Source: Pirellulales bacterium
Lineage (GTDB): Bacteria > Planctomycetota > Planctomycetia > Pirellulales > Thermoguttaceae
Direction of reading: 5' to 3'
Length of the DNA: 5,316 nt
NCBI GenBank assembly: GCA_030617125.1
Contig: JAUWWA010000166.1
Coordinates: forward strand, 1 to 5,316
Shown here: piece by piece, positions 1 through 4,680 of the stretch
How the letters are laid out: every line of letters starts with the position of its first letter
Position numbering within the stretch: position 1 is the first letter of the stretch
Translations under genes and position numbers: made by a program
The notes under the pieces: generated by a model
The model's database searches: none
The model's input: the letters and a program-made list of their open reading frames with translations, nothing else
What the model was told of the DNA's origin: nothing

Positions 1-753
1 CGCCGCTACCAGTGGTACGTCGATCTGGGTCTGGCCGGCGATCGGCTTCGCTTGCGCGATCATGACGCGGACGAACTGAGCCACTATTCGTGCGGAACGG
101 CCGACATCGAGTACGCGTTCCCGTTCCTTTCCGACGGCGAGTTCGGCGAGTTGGAGGGCGTGGCCCATCGCGGCGACTTCGACCTGCGCAGCCACATGGA
201 GGGCAAACTCATCCGCCAGGGCGACGGGTTCGTGGTGGAGCAGGATGCCGACGGCAATCCCAGACATCGCGGCAGCGGCAAGGATCTCAGCTACTTCGAC
301 GACCAGACCAAGGAGCGTTTCGTGCCGCACGTGATCGAGCCTTCGGCGGGCACGGATCGGGCAATGCTCGCCTTCCTGTGCGAGGCGTACAACGAGGACG
401 AGGTGCCCGACGAAAGGGGCAAGCCGACGAAGCGCGTTTTTCTCAAGTTCCATCCGCGGCTGGCACCGATCAAGGCGGCCGTGTTCCCGCTGGTCAAGAA
501 GGACGGGATGCCCGAGATCGCCCGCAAAATCTACAAGGCGCTCAAACCACACTTCAACGTGTTCTACGACGAGAAGGGCGCGATCGGGCGCCGCTACCGG
601 CGCCAGGACGAGATCGGCACGCCGTTTTGCATCACGGTCGACGGCCCGACGCTCGACGACGGCACGGTGACGATCCGCGACCGCGACACGCTCAGACAAT
701 GGCGCGTCAAGAAAGAAGACTGCACGGACGAGTTGCGGCAACTCCTCTCATAA
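1..753 (+). CDS. glyQS: Glycine--tRNA ligase, single-chain dimeric type, C-terminal part (5' end outside window)
   Basis: Charges tRNA-Gly with glycine in the cytoplasm. This is the homodimeric (eukaryote-like) class II enzyme, not the alpha2-beta2 form. The frame is open from base 1 and gives 250 residues before TAA at 751-753. The first half carries the end of the catalytic domain, including a DELSHYSCGTADIEY block and a GELEGVAHRGDFDL block. The class II motif 3 is visible as EPSAGTDR at bases 337-360, where the Arg would contact ATP. From about base 430 the anticodon-binding domain follows, with KFHPRLAPIKAAVFPLVKK, an alternating strand/helix pattern, and the typical GRRYRRQDEIGTPFCITVD and TVTIRDRDT segments. 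The C-terminus looks complete. A TTG at 52 is only an internal codon: coding similarity continues upstream of it (YQWYVDLGL). Family members are usually about 450-550 residues, so roughly half is missing to the left. Confidence 0.95.
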   Translation, partial: RRYQWYVDLGLAGDRLRLRDHDADELSHYSCGTADIEYAFPFLSDGEFGELEGVAHRGDFDLRSHMEGKLIRQGDGFVVEQDADGNPRHRGSGKDLSYFDDQTKERFVPHVIEPSAGTDRAMLAFLCEAYNEDEVPDERGKPTKRVFLKFHPRLAPIKAAVFPLVKKDGMPEIARKIYKALKPHFNVFYDEKGAIGRRYRRQDEIGTPFCITVDGPTLDDGTVTIRDRDTLRQWRVKKEDCTDELRQLLS

Positions 754-756
754 AGC

Positions 757-773
757 CGCGACCGGTGGTCGCG
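757..773. terminator. Possible weak terminator hairpin between convergent genes
   Basis: A perfect 7-bp GC-rich inverted repeat (757-763 with 767-773, 3-nt loop) begins 4 nt after the glycyl-tRNA synthetase stop. On the plus strand it is followed by a pyrimidine-rich but not T-rich stretch. On the minus strand only three T follow. It sits where both convergent transcripts must end, so a bidirectional or Rho-assisted stop is plausible. The missing T-tract keeps confidence low. The rest of 754-828 shows nothing else recognisable. Confidence 0.35.
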
Positions 774-828
774 CCGCCTCTTCTCGTGGTCAGCCGGGTT
801 GGGCGTGTGAGCGTCGCTGCCGCTCCAC

Positions 829-1488
829 TCAGTCCAACGCCGTTGCGTCCAACGCGATATCGGCGTGGGCGTCGTGCGGGTAGAAGTGCCGTCCGATCTG
901 GTCGGCCAGCACGCGGACGAACTTGCGGCGGAACTCCGCCTCCGGCTTCGAGAACGTCTCGACCCCCGCGTTCGGCGGATAGACGCTTTGCGGCAGCTCT
1001 TTCTCGAAAACCACCTTGTTGCCGTCGGTGCAATCGTAGACCTTCACCGCGACGTTGGCTTTGCCCTGGTAAAGGGTTTGGCCCTGATAGATCGTGAAGC
1101 TGAGCAGATCGATGCCCACGACGGTGTCGGCCTTGAGTGCTTCGCCGACTTCGGTGTAGTCGGTCCACTCGTGCTCGTCGGTCCACTCGTTCACCTTGTC
1201 GTGATCGACGACTTCGATCTTGCGAACGTTAGTTCGCAGCAAGGCGCCGACTTCGCGGGCAAGGTCCCTGGCGACGTTCGAGTCGCGGAACGTCAGCGAG
1301 GCCAAGGGACGGCAGACCACCACCACCTTTTTCTCCTTCAAACCTTCGTATTCCGGATCGACGTTCGTACCCTTGACGAGGAACACCACGGTGGTCAGTA
1401 GGGAGCGGCAGCCGATGGCCGGGACCACGGCCGCGACGAAAAGGCACGCCGTCAGAAGGTATCCGTACCGCAGATAACGACGATCCAT
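829..1488 (-). CDS. Secreted hypothetical (putative lipoprotein), planctomycete-type family
   Basis: I do not recognise a named function. The protein has 219 residues. The start is the ATG at 1488-1486, because GAGGAAA lies just upstream and an N-terminal signal peptide follows: Arg-rich residues 2-7, a hydrophobic core at about 9-22, then PAIGC with Cys27. That Cys could be lipidated, but the -3 position is Ala rather than Leu/Val/Ile, so this is a weak lipobox. The mature part alternates strands and helices: KKVVVV (53-58), helix about 71-86, IEVVD (91-95), then ADTVVGIDLLSFT and ANVAVKVYD. This suggests the small alpha/beta fold of the TolB-N/CsgG/LpoB kind (inference only). No catalytic motif is visible. 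The four-residue string EWTD occurs twice, at 101-104 and 107-110. The open frame extends to 1650, but the extra 54 residues look noncoding. It is convergent with the tRNA ligase gene and divergent from the symporter gene. A cell-envelope location is likely. Confidence 0.8.
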   Translation of the reverse strand: MDRRYLRYGYLLTACLFVAAVVPAIGCRSLLTTVVFLVKGTNVDPEYEGLKEKKVVVVCRPLASLTFRDSNVARDLAREVGALLRTNVRKIEVVDHDKVNEWTDEHEWTDYTEVGEALKADTVVGIDLLSFTIYQGQTLYQGKANVAVKVYDCTDGNKVVFEKELPQSVYPPNAGVETFSKPEAEFRRKFVRVLADQIGRHFYPHDAHADIALDATALD

Positions 1489-1492
1489 CGTA

Positions 1493-1499
1493 TTTCCTC
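1493..1499 (-). promoter_or_regulatory. Ribosome binding site of the secreted hypothetical gene
   Basis: The minus strand reads GAGGAAA, 4 nt before ATG at 1488. It matches the anti-Shine-Dalgarno sequence well and decides the start in favour of this internal ATG over the upstream ATG at 1650. Confidence 0.75.
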
Positions 1500-1553
1500 G
1501 CGTTTGGTCTGATTTCTGGTCTGCGGCACGTTCAGCCGGTGAAGAGGGCGGGA

Positions 1554-1582
1554 AAGATATCCGGAAGCCGGGTTGCTTGCAA
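1554..1582 (-). promoter_or_regulatory. Candidate sigma70-like promoter for the secreted hypothetical gene
   Basis: The minus strand reads TTGCAA (1582-1577), a 17-nt spacer, then TATCTT (1559-1554). Each hexamer matches the consensus at four of six positions. Transcription would start about 60 nt before the ATG. It was found by eye in a GC-rich intergenic region, so chance matches are possible. Confidence 0.3.
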
Positions 1583-1663
1583 GGTCGGTTCGAGGCCTTC
1601 TTCGTCGTCACCGCCTTTTGCCTGGTTTGGCCATCTTGCCGGACCACCAACCTGTGCTACCGG

Positions 1664-1692
1664 TTGCAGCGCACGGCAATTCGCACTAGCAT
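1664..1692 (+). promoter_or_regulatory. Candidate promoter for the symporter gene
   Basis: TTGCAG (1664-1669), a 17-nt spacer, then TAGCAT (1687-1692). The -10 matches at four of six positions and the -35 at three. Transcription would begin near 1699, leaving a leader of about 19 nt. That leader would exclude the in-frame ATG at 1691 as a start. Confidence 0.25.
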
Positions 1693-1701
1693 GGGCCCAA
1701 C

Positions 1702-1711
1702 AGGAAGGGAG
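1702..1711 (+). promoter_or_regulatory. Ribosome binding site of the symporter gene
   Basis: AGGAAGGGAG lies 6 nt before ATG at 1718. It is the only good Shine-Dalgarno match in the upstream open frame and fixes the start at 1718 rather than 1577 or 1691. Confidence 0.7.
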
Positions 1712-1717
1712 TTGCCC

Positions 1718-3271
1718 ATGGAAAACGCCGCTGAAGCCCTAAGTCAAACCAACTTTACACGCCTCGACTGGGCCATTGTCATCATCTATCCGACAATCTC
1801 GCTGGTCATCGGCGTGCTGGTGCGGAAATACATCCGCAACATGCACGACTTCGTCTGTGCCGGCCACTCGCTGGGAACTTGCCTGGGCATCGCCACCCTG
1901 ACCGGGACCGAACTGGGGCTGATCACCGTGATGTACAGTGCGCAGAAGGGTTTTGTGGGTGGGTTTGCCGCATTTCACATCGCCCTGGTGGCCTGCATCG
2001 CGACGTTCATGGTCGGGGCGACCGGGTTCCTTGTCTATCGCCTGCGGGCCATGAAGGTGATGACCATCCCCGAGTTCTACGAGCGCCGATTCGGCCGCAA
2101 GACGCGCATCCTCGGCGGCCTCATGATGGCCTTCGGCGGAATCCTCAACATGGGGCTGTTCCTGAAAGTCGGGTCGATGTTTATCGTCGGCATTACAGGT
2201 CTCTCCCAAGAGAGTTGGGCCCTGCCGGCCGTAATGACTTTTCTGCTGTCGCTGGTCCTGATTTACACGGTCCTGGGCGGCATGATCTCGGTTGTCATCG
2301 CCGACTACGTCCAGTTCGTCGTGCTCTCGTTCGGGCTGTTGCTGACCACGGGCCTGGCGATCCACAACCTGGGTTGGAACCATATCTGGACCACTATCGA
2401 AACGACCATGGGGCGAGAAGGGTTCGACCCAACGATCGCAGGAGGCGAATTTGGCGTCGAATACATTGTCTGGATGGGATTCGTCGGGTTGGCGAGTTGC
2501 GCCCTCTGGCCGACGGCCGTCGCCCGGGCGCTTTCGGCGGAAAGCCCGCAAACGGTAAAGAAACAATACATGTGGGCATCCGTTTCGTTCCTGATCCGTT
2601 TCCTGATTCCCTATTTTTGGGGTATCTGTGCGTTCGTGTTCATCATGACCCAGGAGCCGCAACTGAAGGAACTGTTCTTTCCGGCTGCCACTGGAGTTGA
2701 ACCGTTCATTGATCTGTACGCCATGCCGATTTTCTTGGGTCGCATCCTGCCGGCGGGAATCATCGGGATTATCTCCGCGGGCATGATCGCCGCTTTCATG
2801 TCCACGAACGACAGCTACCTGTTGTGCTGGAGTTCCGTGCTCACACAGGACGTGATCGCCCCAATCTGCAACGAGAAGCTCAGTTCGAAAGCACGGGTCC
2901 TGCTGACACGAATCCTGATCGTCGTGATCGGGCTGTATTTGCTCGCCTGGGGATGGCTATACCAGGGAAGCCTGGATATCTGGGACTACATGGCCGTTAC
3001 CGGGGCCATTTATTTCGCCGGCGCGTTCGCTTTGTTGGTGGGGGGGCTCTACTGGAAGCGGGCCAGTTCCACCGGGGCAGTGCTTGCTCTGTTGGGGGGA
3101 ACCACCGCCCTTTTGGGACTCGGCCCTGTTCAGCAACTGGTGGGTATCTCGATGCCCAGCGCCCGGGTCAGCCTGTTCAGCGTCGCACTTACCGTCGTCG
3201 CCATGATCGCCGGTTCGCTGCTGTTTCCCGACAAAAAGAAAGACCGGCCCGAGCCGGCTCAAACCACGTGA
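1718..3271 (+). CDS. Sodium:solute symporter family (SSS) transporter
   Basis: Inner-membrane secondary transporter of 517 residues, expected to couple solute uptake to the sodium gradient; the substrate is not readable from sequence. About 13 hydrophobic spans can be drawn, roughly at 17-37, 52-72, 83-105, 131-160 (perhaps two), 170-188, 192-214, 246-264, 286-310, 337-360, 395-414, 425-444, 452-475 and 486-503. Family marks include RAMKVMTIPEFYERRFG after the third span, YTVLGGMISVVIADYVQF (183-200, matching the SSS signature), and MSTNDSYLLCWSSVLTQD (361-378). The last aligns by memory with the PutP segment that supplies the Ser/Thr of the Na2 site, here Ser362 and Thr363. The length is normal for the family, and the tail ends in a charged KKKDR region on the presumed cytoplasmic side. 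The start at 1718 is chosen on the ribosome binding site and on the lack of conserved-looking residues upstream. A small membrane protein gene follows 9 nt downstream. Confidence 0.93.
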   Translation: MENAAEALSQTNFTRLDWAIVIIYPTISLVIGVLVRKYIRNMHDFVCAGHSLGTCLGIATLTGTELGLITVMYSAQKGFVGGFAAFHIALVACIATFMVGATGFLVYRLRAMKVMTIPEFYERRFGRKTRILGGLMMAFGGILNMGLFLKVGSMFIVGITGLSQESWALPAVMTFLLSLVLIYTVLGGMISVVIADYVQFVVLSFGLLLTTGLAIHNLGWNHIWTTIETTMGREGFDPTIAGGEFGVEYIVWMGFVGLASCALWPTAVARALSAESPQTVKKQYMWASVSFLIRFLIPYFWGICAFVFIMTQEPQLKELFFPAATGVEPFIDLYAMPIFLGRILPAGIIGIISAGMIAAFMSTNDSYLLCWSSVLTQDVIAPICNEKLSSKARVLLTRILIVVIGLYLLAWGWLYQGSLDIWDYMAVTGAIYFAGAFALLVGGLYWKRASSTGAVLALLGGTTALLGLGPVQQLVGISMPSARVSLFSVALTVVAMIAGSLLFPDKKKDRPEPAQTT

Positions 3272-3275
3272 GGTG
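3270..3275 (+). promoter_or_regulatory. Ribosome binding site overlapping the symporter stop codon
   Basis: GAGGTG shares its first two bases with the symporter TGA (3269-3271) and lies 5 nt before ATG 3281. This layout suggests translational coupling of the two genes. Confidence 0.65.
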
Positions 3276-3280
3276 TCGCC

Positions 3281-3433
3281 ATGACGTTTTGGATCATTTT
3301 GTGGAAGATCACCCTGATCGCCGGGCTGACTATTTTTGCTTTTATGGCCGTTTGGGTCACGATCGGTGGCTACTTCGATATCAAACGCCTCTTCGCGCGG
3401 ATTACCGAAAGCCACCGGCAGGAAGAACCGTGA
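3281..3433 (+). CDS. Small single-span membrane protein, likely symporter accessory subunit
   Basis: Fifty residues starting MTFWIILWKI and ending RITESHRQEEP. Residues 4-29 form one strongly hydrophobic, Trp/Phe-rich membrane span. A GGYFDIKRLFARI segment (29-41) then leads into a short polar tail. The pattern of one span, then a Gly-x-x-Asp-[Ile/Leu] turn, then an LF-containing amphipathic piece is what I know from short proteins encoded next to SSS and related sodium symporters, called symporter small accessory proteins; a role in assembly or stability is presumed. The gene is 9 nt downstream of the symporter, with its ribosome binding site inside the symporter stop, so the two are almost certainly co-expressed. 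It is short enough to be missed by length-limited gene calling. The coding case rests on context, ribosome binding site and composition, not on a database match. Confidence 0.75.
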   Translation: MTFWIILWKITLIAGLTIFAFMAVWVTIGGYFDIKRLFARITESHRQEEP

Positions 3434-3462
3434 GCCGAACGGTGTCTGCGGCCGGATACAGT

Positions 3463-3487
3463 GCCCCCTGTGAATGCTTTCGGGGGT
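3463..3487. terminator. Possible hairpin between the convergent symporter pair and panB
   Basis: Five C (3464-3468) pair with five G (3482-3486) around a 13-nt loop, with one more G-T pair outside. A competing 4-bp repeat (3458-3461 with 3468-3471) also exists. No T-tract follows on either strand. Its position 3 nt after the panB stop and 30 nt after the small-protein stop fits a shared termination zone, but the structure is weak. Confidence 0.25.
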
Positions 3488-3489
3488 CC

Positions 3490-4290
3490 TCAGTCGAACG
3501 TCTGCTCCGCGCCCGGGAACGTGCTTTCGCGGACCTCGTCACGGTAGCGGCCAACGGCCTCGACGATCAGCGCGTTGAGATCAACATAGGCCTTGGCGTG
3601 CCGTAGCGTGGGACCGGGCGTCATGCCCAGCAGGTCGTGGGTGACGAGGACCTGCCCGTCACAACCCACGCCGGCCCCGATCCCAATCGTGGGGATGCTC
3701 ACCGCGGCGGAGATTTCTCGGGCGACGTCGCCTGGGATGCACTCCAGGAGAATGGAAAACGCGCCGGCCTCTTCCGCGGCCACCGCGTCGGCCAGCAGCC
3801 GCTCGCGGTCGCGCGCGACGCGATAGCCCCCGAGTTGATGGATGCTCTGAGGGCGCAGCCCGTAGTGGGCCATGACGGGAATCCCGGTCGACACCAACGC
3901 GGCGGTGACCTCCAGTTGCTGCGGGCCTTGCTCGAGCTTGACGGCTTGGCACTGGGTCTCCTTCAACACCCGGCCGGCGTTTTCAGTCGCCTGATGCACG
4001 CCGAGGTGATAGCTGAGAAACGGCATGTCGACCACGACCAGTGCGTGCTGGACCGCCCGGCCGACCATCTCGGCGTGGTAGATCATCTCGTCCATCGTGA
4101 CCGGCAGCGTGTTGGGCCGCCCCTGGACGACCATCCCCAAGCTGTCGCCGACCAGGATCGCTTCGATGCCGGTCGAGTCGAGCAGTCGGGCCAAGGTGTA
4201 GTCGTAGGCCGTCAGCATGGTGATTTTCCGACCGGCCGCCTTCATGGCCGAGAACTTCGGGACGGTAATCTGACGATCGGGAGTGCTCAT
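3490..4290 (-). CDS. panB: 3-methyl-2-oxobutanoate hydroxymethyltransferase (ketopantoate hydroxymethyltransferase)
   Basis: Transfers a hydroxymethyl group from 5,10-methylenetetrahydrofolate to 2-oxoisovalerate, giving ketopantoate, the first committed step to pantothenate and CoA. The protein has 266 residues, against about 264 in E. coli, so it is full length. Family motifs are intact: LTAYDY (26-31), VGDSLGMVVQG (47-57) with Asp49, and VVVDMPFLSY with Asp88; these two Asp match the E. coli metal ligands Asp45 and Asp84. VKLEQG carries Lys118 and Glu120, AHYGLRPQS lies at 141-149, LLECIP holds the expected catalytic Glu183, and IPTIGIGAG..CDGQVLV follows. The fold is a TIM-barrel, cytoplasmic. 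The start is ATG at 4290-4288, where family similarity begins. It has no clear Shine-Dalgarno sequence. The frame stays open far upstream, antisense to purH, but that part is not PanB-like. No panC or panD lies next to it in this window. Confidence 0.96.
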   Translation of the reverse strand: MSTPDRQITVPKFSAMKAAGRKITMLTAYDYTLARLLDSTGIEAILVGDSLGMVVQGRPNTLPVTMDEMIYHAEMVGRAVQHALVVVDMPFLSYHLGVHQATENAGRVLKETQCQAVKLEQGPQQLEVTAALVSTGIPVMAHYGLRPQSIHQLGGYRVARDRERLLADAVAAEEAGAFSILLECIPGDVAREISAAVSIPTIGIGAGVGCDGQVLVTHDLLGMTPGPTLRHAKAYVDLNALIVEAVGRYRDEVRESTFPGAEQTFD

Positions 4291-4362
4291 TGAATTTGCA
4301 CGGCGAAATGGGAAAGCCGGAGAAATTTGGGCAATCGCCAGCCGGTCCCACCCAGCCGACCG

Positions 4363-4391
4363 TTGATTCTCATTGTGGCACCCATTATAGC
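4363..4391 (+). promoter_or_regulatory. Candidate plus-strand promoter overlapping the panB -10
   Basis: TTGATT (4363-4368), a 17-nt spacer, then TATAGC (4386-4391); each hexamer matches at four of six positions. If used, it would start a transcript near 4398 running through the palindrome towards purH. It is weaker than the purH-proximal promoter. Confidence 0.25.
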
Positions 4392-4412
4392 GCAGCCGAG
4401 CCGTGAACGAAA
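4384..4412 (-). promoter_or_regulatory. panB: Candidate panB promoter with consensus -10
   Basis: The minus strand reads a perfect TATAAT at 4389-4384. At a 17-nt spacing the -35 position is TTTCGT (4412-4407), a poor match, and there is no extended -10 TG. The predicted start near 4377 leaves a leader of about 85 nt. A weak -35 with a perfect -10 could indicate activator dependence, but this is inference. Confidence 0.45.
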
Positions 4413-4469
4413 CGGGGAGGGCTAGCAACCGTGTGGAGAACATGCTCTCGACAAACGGGGCATTATGGC

Positions 4470-4529
4470 AGGCGACTCCGATCGCCGATTGCGATGGTTT
4501 CAGCGTTCGATTGGCGGCTGGAGTCGCCT
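4470..4529 (+). repeat. Imperfect palindrome able to form a long hairpin
   Basis: Two 22-nt arms (4470-4491 and 4508-4529) flank a 16-nt loop. The outer ten pairs are perfect, with AGGCGACTCC matching GGAGTCGCCT. Inside, a G-T, an A-C mismatch and a T-G lead into a further run of pairs ending at 4491/4508. Counted on the plus strand there are 17 Watson-Crick pairs, four G-U wobbles and one mismatch. Read as minus-strand RNA, the wobbles become A-C mismatches, so the plus-strand RNA folds better. No T-tract follows, so it is not a standard terminator. It could be a structured leader or small RNA, a REP-like element, or a protein site. Confidence 0.6.
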
Positions 4530-4552
4530 CGTTCAGTAGGCTGCCAGAGGAA

Positions 4553-4617
4553 GGGGGGCGAATGGGCAGGGAGAAGGATGGGAAGGGGCCACGGCCCGGG
4601 GGATTGACCGCCGGGGG
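4553..4617 (+). other. G-rich tract with G-quadruplex potential upstream of purH
   Basis: Runs of three or more G occur at 4553-4558, 4564-4566, 4569-4571, 4580-4582, 4585-4588, 4598-4602 and 4613-4617. Loops between the first five are 5, 2, 8 and 2 nt, slightly over the usual 7-nt limit in one case. The last runs flank the -35 of the purH promoter. Confidence 0.4.
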
Positions 4618-4631
4618 CAATGGCGTAAAAT
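4604..4631 (+). promoter_or_regulatory. purH: Sigma70-like promoter of purH
   Basis: TTGACC (4604-4609), a 16-nt spacer, then TAAAAT (4626-4631); each hexamer matches the consensus at five of six positions. It is the best promoter in the window. Transcription should start near 4638, giving a leader of about 43 nt before the purH ATG. A small hairpin (4632-4645) covers the predicted start. Confidence 0.65.
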
Positions 4632-4645
4632 GCCGCTCTTGCGGC
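4632..4645 (+). repeat. Short hairpin at the predicted purH transcription start
   Basis: GCCGC (4632-4636) pairs perfectly with GCGGC (4641-4645) around a TCTT loop, directly after the purH -10. If transcription starts near 4638, only the right arm is in the RNA, so it would act as a DNA palindrome, for example an operator-type site. It is short enough to be chance. Confidence 0.3.
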
Positions 4646-4664
4646 CCTTCTGACTTGAAACCCT

Positions 4665-4672
4665 TAGGAGAG
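4665..4672 (+). promoter_or_regulatory. purH: Ribosome binding site of purH
   Basis: TAGGAGAG lies 8 nt before ATG 4681, a strong Shine-Dalgarno match that confirms the start. Confidence 0.75.
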
Positions 4673-4680
4673 AAGTTGAT

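Larger units (their letters stand above)
4291..4680. other. Divergent intergenic region between panB and purH
   Basis: 390 bp without a supportable gene. From left to right it holds the panB leader, a perfect minus-strand TATAAT (4389-4384) overlapping a plus-strand promoter candidate, a near-repeat of CATTGTGGCA, a 60-nt imperfect palindrome (4470-4529), a G-rich stretch (4553-4617), and a well-formed plus-strand promoter and ribosome binding site for purH. Short open frames cross it on both strands but lack ribosome binding sites and familiar sequence. Confidence 0.8.

Noticed and set aside
90..1097. 335-codon plus-strand open frame overlapping glycyl-tRNA synthetase and the secreted protein gene
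   Set aside because: It is Arg/Pro-rich out-of-frame translation of two real genes, with no ribosome binding site or familiar domain.
1489..1650. 54-codon upstream extension of the secreted protein frame
   Set aside because: It would bury the signal peptide inside the protein and ignores the strong ribosome binding site at 1493-1499.
1577..1717. 47-codon upstream extension of the symporter frame, with a hydrophobic stretch ending WPSC that resembles a lipoprotein signal
   Set aside because: It lies in the divergent promoter region, lacks a ribosome binding site at 1577, and SSS proteins do not carry such a leader. The ATG at 1718 has a strong ribosome binding site.
1739..2662. 307-codon minus-strand open frame inside the symporter gene
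   Set aside because: Charged, Gln/His/Asp-rich composition typical of an antisense shadow of a hydrophobic protein; no independent support.
4470..4529. The palindrome as an intrinsic terminator
   Set aside because: No T-tract follows on either strand, and no gene reads into it from an adjacent upstream position.
4638..4680. Purine riboswitch in the purH leader
   Set aside because: The predicted leader is only about 43 nt and lacks the three-way junction and conserved loop bases of the purine aptamer.
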